This document shows, one piece after another, positions 56,601 through 64,000 of a stretch of DNA of 64,000 nt (its first letter is position 1; every line of letters starts with the position of its first letter). Under the pieces are notes generated by a model. The model saw nothing but the letters and a program-made list of their open reading frames with translations. It did not search any database and was not told the origin of the DNA. The DNA is from Azolla caroliniana. Lineage: Eukaryota > Polypodiophyta. The DNA lies in NCBI GenBank assembly GCA_043228905.1, contig JBHGNT010000002.1, positions 4,526,001 to 4,590,000 of the forward strand, read 5' to 3'. Made by a program: the position numbers and the translations under genes.

Positions 56601-59600
56601 TGTATTTGCTGAGTTTCTCAAGCAAAACATACACCATATTCTAAGATGCATCTTGCTAACAGTGAAGAACCAAATAATGTACTTGTTGCAACAAGGGCTA
56701 TTATGTGCTTGGTCTTGGACGACAGTGAGGAAATTCCACCTCAGTTATTGGAGGTGCTTTTGCAAAACGTGCTTAATGCAAAAAAGGTAAGGTGAATGTT
56801 AAACACATATATGCGTGTATTTAGCTATTATGTCTATGCAAATGTGGCATTTTGTATTTACTGTATGTCAACTGTCCCATTGAGATTGGTGGCCAGATCT
56901 GTACTAGGAAGTCAGGTGTGATCATACATATACTTGCATGACCAGATATTTGCAGAAATGTATATTCCACATGTATGGTACCATATATATTGTACCTACA
57001 TGTGTTCATGCAAATTTGAAACACAATATCTTTCTACATAGCAACATGAATACACACATACATATGGTGGTAATAACACCCTTATTGCAAATAAAAATGC
57101 CATATGGTATGTGTCATAAAAATGTACATACGTTAGTATATTATTAATCGAAAAATGTTCATGTATTTACATTTATAGACATACTATGTATTTGGCTACA
57201 TCTTATGGGGTATCTGCTCTTTGACTTGAACATACACACACGCACACACAAATTCATACATATACATGCATGTGGATTGGTTTATTCTTGTTCGTACTTC
57301 CTATCCGAGTGGTAATATATAGTCCAACCCTCATATTTGGCTACATCTTATGGGGTATCTGTTTTTTTGACTTGACATACACACACACACATGTGCATTG
57401 ATCTATACTTGTTTGTACTTCCTTGAATGCTAATATGTAATCCAAACATTATATTTCTGTATGCATGCAGAAATACTTACATCATATGCATATGCCCACT
57501 TCTATCACTGCAGAATGCCGTATATATCTTTCTGCTTCATTTATGTATGTAATGTATGCACACTATGCTTGTGTTAAACATGTACATATACTTGATGTCC
57601 AATATATGTGTGTTTATGTGCTCTCTTTCTTTTGAGTGATGCGTGAGAAATTATATGGGAATGAATGTCAGGGTGCCATAAAATCATGCTCTATACTTGC
57701 TGGTGCTGTACTGGGGCGCTGTGCTGAGAAAGTGGGCCCAGCAGTTCAGGATTTTCTTGCAGGTATTTTGGATGAGGAAGTGTCTCCAAAAAACAAGTGG
57801 CGAGAAAGCTACAATGATTTGATTTTTGCAATTTATAAGCGTGCTCCTACTCTGCTATTTGAGATTTATACCTGTGCTCCAAATCTACTTGTTCCTGTGA
57901 TACCCATGCTGATAGATGAACTTCTGGTATGCATCCCGTTGTGCTTTTATTGAGCACTGTTAGATGTTCATCTGGTTTGATTGCGTGATTGGCCTGACTG
58001 TTATGCAGATTGATCAGCTAGATGTCCGTTTGAGGGCTGTTAGGGCAGTGGGTTGGCTCTTCTCTTTAAGAAATGGGCCCTTGCCAGATGGATTCAATCG
58101 ATTACATGAGGAATATATGAAAAGATTTCAAGATGATGATGTTGCAATCCGGCTTGCTGTGGTTGAGGGTGCAAAAAAATGTCTCATTGCTGATCCCTTT
58201 GATGAAGCCATAGAATTTCTCCGTGAGAATTTCTCAATGTCCATATCCTCGTTTGAATTGCATGCTGCTGAAATATTATTTATGTAATATTGAGGTTTCT
58301 ATTGGCAGGTGAGCTTGGTAAGCGTGTGGATGATAAAGATACTCGAGTTAGATTGTCCACAATTGATGCCATATGTGAATGTGCAAATTCAAACCCAGAG
58401 TTAATATCTATAGAAGAAGGAAAAGCTAGTTTGACTGCCATGGGAGCTGCATGCATAGATGTGCTGAAGAAAGTAGCTGAGTGCTTGCAGGATACAGAGG
58501 TCAAACCTGACTTTTGAATATCTTCCTCCCTTGGTTTCCATTGTAATATTCCTATTTCTAGTGCTTACTAAGTGCATCTTAGCAGATATCCATCAGACGG
58601 CAAACACTGGAGAAGTTATCAAGCTTGTATAAGGCGTCCTGTTTAAAAGAGGTTTCAGGGTCAACTCTGGCTAGGGAATTTCTTAATTGGATTCCAGTTA
58701 AGCTGTTTGGATGTCAACAAGAGTTCAGGTTTGTTCTGCATTCTGCCATGGTTTATAGCTGTTCCAGTGTCTAATTAATGGTTATTTACTATTTTAACTG
58801 CTCTATCCAGAACACAAGACATCGATTTACTTCTTTCAGAGCAGCTATTCCCTGCAGGGTTTCCTGTGAATGAAAGAGTGAAGTGTTGGATATCATTCTT
58901 TTGTGTTTCAAGGAAGGAGGATGTTTTTTCTCTTAAATGCATTTTAGACCAGAAACAGAGGTACAGAGATTTTGTGTGTGTGACCTTAACCTTCTACTTA
59001 GTCTATTTAGAAGATGAAGTCTTATGTGGCTTTTGTCTTCTTTATGCAGATTGCAAAAAGAGATCAATAGCTATCTGCTTATTCAAGATAAGCAGAAGCT
59101 GAAGGTATGATGAACTCAATACTAGGTATGACGTGTCTTAAGATATAGGATTGATTTATGCTATCACAGGATGAAGAGAATGAGGAAAACAAGAGAGAAT
59201 TGCGGGCTTTCTCCAAAATTCTAGGACGTGCTTTTTCTGAGCCAGCAAGTGCAGAATCAGAGATTATAGAATTCTTCCTGCAGCAGAGGAATACTGAATC
59301 ACTAAAAGAGTTTGCGAAACTACTGAACCCAAGCACCACCTTTTCTGAATCGGAGTCCTTATTGGTGATTCTGGAGCAGATTTCTGCCAAATATAATCAA
59401 TTTCCATTTATCTATCATCTAACATTTTTACATTGAATTTGTTGTAGGAGGGTTTAACAAGCCAGCTTGGAGGAGGGCACATAATTAGAGTTCTTGCCAT
59501 CAAGTGTTCTTATTTGCTTTTTGGAAAAGAACACTTGCAAGCTTTACTTCAGGAAATAGACGAGTTTAGAAAATTTGGAAACGAAAAAATGCTTGAAGCC

Positions 59601-62600
59601 AGCATGGGTTTACTTGTGGTATGTGCAATGCAGTTATGATGTTATTGGAAGTATCTACTATGACATATTACTAAATTTATTTTGTGTGAATCAGTTGTTT
59701 GTGAGGCATTTTCCTAGCATTCTTGGAGGCTTAGAAGGCCGTCTCGTGGAAGTGCTCAAGGTGAATAAACAATACTTCAAGGAAAGTACTCTGGAGATTT
59801 TAGTAAAAGCGAGAGATCATTTGACAGGAGACCACATGTAAGATCATCACTAAATCGTTTGACATACCTAGAGAAAATATATGTTCTTGTGCCATATGGA
59901 TGCATTTACTTGTGGCTCTGCCTTATCCAAGTCTATTTTTCCTGAAAATGACTACTGGTTTATGCTCTCTTTACTTATTCTCATCATTAGATTTTGTCTA
60001 ATTAGGTTCCTATATGTATATTTAGGATTGTAAATATGATTCATTTACATTCTTTTTCAAAGTAAGTTTTCATATGCCTCTTGATTTCTCCAAAATGCAT
60101 CATGTAGTCTGTATGTAAAAAATCATAATAGTTAGAAGGGGCAAACTTTGAAATAACTTTGAGCTTTTCTTTATTTCTCCGAATACCGCTAAGTTTCTGT
60201 TCTTTACTGGAGTGCCACTGCTTAACTCGCAAAAGTGAGAAAAACTGAATGAATCAGCCATAAAATTGCTTAACATCACAATTCTCGAGATGGGGTTGAT
60301 ATAAATGATTTCTTCCATTTTTCATGTTGGAACTGTATTATCTATATCTAATACCTGATATTTCAGTAATATTCATGTTTTTTTGGATGCTAATTCTCTA
60401 TTATTCCAGTACATGAATGGGAATTATTCTGCTTGAAAAGCTACTGTTTGATTAGATGTATTATTGACATATGTTGTACCATTTAATAGTGCAGTATTAT
60501 TTCTGTTATTTCAGGAGGTCCTATCCATGAAATAAAATTAAGATTAGTGATACAATTAAAATTTCACCCTGTAGTTGCTATTGTAAGAACGCATACACTG
60601 TATTTTGCTTTAGATGATTTACTTTTGGTTTGCTTGTTAGGAATTCTTTGTTTCATTTTATGATTCATATGAAATTCCATCTTGTTTTCAGGTCTCTGGA
60701 TTTCTTAGGTGATCTGTGCTCTGATGGAAGCGGTAAACAAGCAAAGTATGCATTACTGGTTCTTGCTGACATTTTGGGACCAAAGGCATTTTTTTCACTA
60801 TTTATGGTAAGGTCATAATGTTGAATAGTAGTTTTAGCGTCTTTTTGCATCTCCAATTGTATCTTTTCATTTTTTTGCTAAAGACATGCCCATCTTCACT
60901 GTAGAAGTTACTGGATTGTCTTGAAACGGTTGGCAACCTTCCGACGGATGTTTTTTCTGTGTCCAACACACAAGAGGAAGGTGTTATGAATCTAATTGTC
61001 ACAAATTTCTTTAGAAAAGAAAGTGTAAGTTTCAGAGCTATAACACTATTATTATTCTAAAGTTGCATGGTGCTTTGTTATAGGTCTTTCTTTCCTTTAA
61101 CTTATTTCAATGTGATGTAGGGTTCTGCAAGTGATGAGGAAACCGACAATGACAGTGTCACCAAAAAGACTAGGCTGAAGGTACTAAATATAGCTAAGTA
61201 TTACAATGTAATCTATTTCCATCTATAAACATGACACTTACGTGGATTCGAGAGACATGAAGATGCTTTTCTCTGAATGTTGCTCCTGAGCTTGGTGCAA
61301 ATGATATAATCCATGCTCCATTGATATTTGACAGATTTTTGGACTGAAGGCACTTGTTAGAGTTTTTTGTTCTGTTACTGATATAGAGAGTTTTAAAAAG
61401 CTGTCTGAAGTCCTGTCGAAGTTTCTCAATAATAGGGAACCTTCAAATGACAAGGAATCAAGGTAAGATGGAAGTATCTATACACATCTTTTGTTACCTC
61501 AAATTTTCTCAATTGACAAACAAACCTCATTATTTTATTGGTGTGTGCTCATGCAATGTTTGATTTTCAGCCAAATAGACAATGATCATCTACAGTTAGC
61601 AGCTGCCAATGCAGTATTGCATTTGTCAAAGTCATATGAGGCAGACATTTCGCCCCAGTTGTTCACCTCTACTGTCTTATGTGCTAGAGTAAAACATTTT
61701 TATGATACCTTCTATATTGTATTCAATAAATGTTGATTGAGGATGGATCTCAGATTTGGTAATGTGTTTTACAGCATTCTTCTGTCTATGTGAGAGACCA
61801 ATTTTTTATGAAGCTTCACAAACTCTCAGAGCAGGGTTTGGTCAGCCACATGTATGGTTGTTCCTTCGTTTTGGGCATTGGAGGAGATCAAAATGAGTTT
61901 CCAGAAGTAAGAACACGACAAGATATATATATTTATAGAGAGACGGCACTACACTGTTAACATAAACCCCAATATGACTTCAACCTTTTTATGTAGGTAA
62001 TGCGCCATTTATCTGATTTTATGGAAAGATCACACCATCAAGCATGGCTATTGAAGGCACATATTTCAGAGCACTCAAAAGCACCCTTAGTAACATATTC
62101 CCCTGAATATCTCCTTTTTTATCTTGTTCATACAATTGCCCAAGAGAGTGAAGGAGGTCCAGGTGTAGAATTTGTGCAGCGTGCTTTCAAGTAAGACTAC
62201 ATATGACTTTGGGAAAACCCATATAATAGCTATTTGTTTAATGATCAGATTGTAAATAATGATTTCTTCTCAGGCAATTATCTCTCTTTATTTCGGCATT
62301 GCTTAATCAGTATGATCAAAACGAACGAGAGAAAAAAGAGAAAACTGGCTTGATTCTTGATATCTTCCGTAAAATGAAGAATGCAGAAGATGTCATTGAC
62401 AACTCAAAGACAGAGGTAATGATCACTTTCAAAACTTGAAATTTCAGAATAGCTTTCTGTAATACAACACCTATCTGCTTTTACTTTTCACTATGCTTTA
62501 TCTGTTCTTTTTATGCTATCAGAACACTTACATCCTCTGTGATATTGGTATCGCGATAACCAAAGAAGTTTCTGAGATGCTAGTTAGCCCGGTAGAAGAT

Positions 62601-64000
62601 CTGCATAATATTCCGCTTCCCTCATTAATTTACAGGGCTCTTGAGCCTACTGAAGACGATGTTAAGGTGGGAGTTAATAGGTGGTCCAAAAATTTATAAA
62701 GAAAATTTCGATTATACTTCAACAATTTCACTAATCTTGAGGTGATTGTTGACATTCAGATGGATGGGTCTCATTTGCCTCCCCATCTTTTATCAGTTTT
62801 GCCATTGAAAATCAATAAGGTATAAAACTTGGCTGTTTCTATTGATGAACTCTATTTCTATTGATTGATCTCTATGACAATACTTGTTTGATATGCTAGG
62901 CTTCAACTGCTAAAAAGGAAAAGAGAAAGGCTGATGTTGGTATCTTTAAAAAGGTACCCCAGTCAAAACGCAGCAAAATCTCTGGGTCATCACCAATTGA
63001 CAAAGAACAGATTGATAATATTCCTTCAAAGGTCCATTCATCAGAGAAAGGATCGGATCACAAGAAGGGGAATTATAATTCACACACACTGCCTACACCT
63101 TCAATAGAAAATGGCAAAAAGGTGGTGGACTCTCAGTTAGCAATGGCAATACCTACAAAACGTAAAAGAAGTCAACTTCACAAGGAGAATGGAGAGGGGT
63201 CGGCTCTGGATGGTAAACAAGTGAATGCAGATGAATCATTGATACAGTCTGAACATAAGCACAAAAAAATGAAGGTTGTTGAAGATGCGGAGGGAGGATC
63301 CACGTCAGAAGCGGATCATCTAGCTACCGCTGAAGTTGACTCCCAAATAGAAACTCCTGAAGCTGATATTTCTGCCAGGAATCCAATGCAAGTCTTAATT
63401 CAAGCATCAAAACCTCTTGAAGAACATGAGAATGAGCCTTCACCAGAAGATGATCAGGCGATCACAAGAGTAAAACGTGGAAAGCAGGTAGAGCTTATTT
63501 CTTACTGCACTGAGTTTCGAACAAAAATATTCTGATCTCTTTAGTGACTTGCCTCTTTCACATTCAGGCCACTAGTGTTTTGAAAGATGGAAAAGTAGTG
63601 GAATCATTGTTAAGCCCTCGTGGAACACCAAAGCAATCTACAAAGAAGGCAATGCCGTCAGAGAGTGAGGTCTATTTTTTTTCTCTGCATCTTTATTTGA
63701 TGAAATTGTTCTTCAAATTTTCGAATTGGTGGACCTTGCACACACTCATTTTTCATTTCCGGTGAAAGAGAAAGGGAATTTTTATTTCTTTTTGCACCGA
63801 GTTTCAAATGAAGATCTCGTCTATAATTTGCCTCTTTTATTAGCAGGCAACTGATGATTCCAAAGAGGGAATAAAAGTAGCGGAAGCATTGTCAAGCCCA
63901 CGCATAACACCCAAGCAATCTACAAAGAAGATAATGCCATCAGAGAGTGCGGTATATGCTTCTCATTCTTTTTTGCAAAATCATCACTTGTTTATTTGGT
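53630..64000 (+). CDS. PDS5: Sister chromatid cohesion protein PDS5 (long, PDS5A-like), 5' part
   Basis: Twenty-six exons are visible, phases closing throughout: 53630-53746, 56041-56247, 56341-56522, 56663-56786, 57672-57926, 58009-58222, 58309-58499, 58586-58728, 58811-58960, 59050-59104, 59170-59364, 59448-59618, 59695-59837, 60692-60806, 60905-61024, 61121-61180, 61335-61462, 61571-61688, 61775-61906, 61997-62190, 62274-62415, 62523-62666, 62760-62819, 62900-63487, 63568-63669, 63847-63951. They give 1385 aa with no stop, so the gene continues beyond the window. PDS5 is a HEAT-repeat protein that holds and releases cohesin on chromosomes. Visible: LLRLKQ-type start LLGRLKQSLSQPDVHSAVKP, LLKHEDEDVQLLVAKCVSDI, RIAAPDAPFSDE, DDKDTRVRLSTIDAICE, SGKQAKYALLVLADI, then a Lys-rich charged tail (exons 24-26) before the Tudor domain expected off-window. 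The length argues for the PDS5A class. Confidence 0.95.
53747..56040 (+). other. PDS5 intron 1
   Basis: The 2.3-kb first intron lies between SLIEDLK and QASTLLGR. It is AT-rich, and nothing in it is recognisable as a gene or element. Confidence 0.85.
63568..63951 (+). repeat. Tandemly duplicated exons in PDS5
   Basis: Exon 25 and exon 26 encode nearly the same 34-35 residues: SLLSPRGTPKQSTKKAMPSE and ALSSPRITPKQSTKKIMPSE. Both are phase 0 and symmetric. The second starts at a TAGCAG tandem acceptor. More copies may follow past the edge. Confidence 0.9.

Overview
This is a window of nuclear DNA from a flowering plant. It holds spliced genes with GT-AG introns whose products include a chloroplast outer-envelope import channel (TOC75), an oligosaccharyltransferase subunit (STT3), a plant-type C2/GRAM protein and a cohesin regulator (PDS5). 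All are AT-rich genes set in long AT-rich spacers. The mobile elements are of plant type: Ty1/copia with an initiator-Met primer site, Ty3/gypsy, and L1. I cannot name the species.

Layout. 1-4007: 5' LTR, gag and part of pol of a Ty3/gypsy element on the minus strand, running off the left edge. 4400-10210: a nearly intact, recently inserted Ty1/copia element (4641-10071, TSD gtgtc) nested in the protease region of an older, decayed copia relative. 10213-14853: decayed copia and L1 debris on the minus strand. 15758-21347: nine-exon gene for a C2-VASt-C2-GRAM-VASt protein (minus). 23518-28792: six-exon STT3 gene (minus, STT3B-like). 29090-32000: spacer with simple and tandem repeats. 32130-37529: eight-exon TOC75 gene (plus). 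37530-45000: spacer with a LINE tail, a tRNA-derived SINE-like head, decayed gypsy integrase, a 224-bp tandem duplication and an L1 3' end. 45023-50878: a span bounded by hAT-like terminal inverted repeats that contains an atypical LINE (minus). 51860-53310: a second 3' copy of that LINE, a 40/80-bp minisatellite, microsatellites and telomere-like repeats. 53630-right edge: PDS5 (plus, 26 exons visible, gene continues beyond the window).

The four host genes are unrelated housekeeping genes; nothing suggests they act as a unit. STT3 and TOC75 are divergent, with about 3.3 kb between their start codons. Exon models were built by hand from splice sites. Every junction was checked for reading phase and against the conserved order of each family. 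The coding lengths close in frame: C2/GRAM 1157 aa, STT3 734 aa, TOC75 853 aa, PDS5 at least 1385 aa.

Most unusual content: the LINE at 45095 to about 50640. Its ORF1 has a coiled coil, a basic RRM-like part and a C-terminal part like that of vertebrate-type L1 ORF1 proteins. Its reverse transcriptase and C-terminal Cys/His motif do not look like the ordinary plant L1 pieces found elsewhere in this window, and it has repeated 5' sequence. I see no CRISPR array, operon or prokaryote-like defence system.
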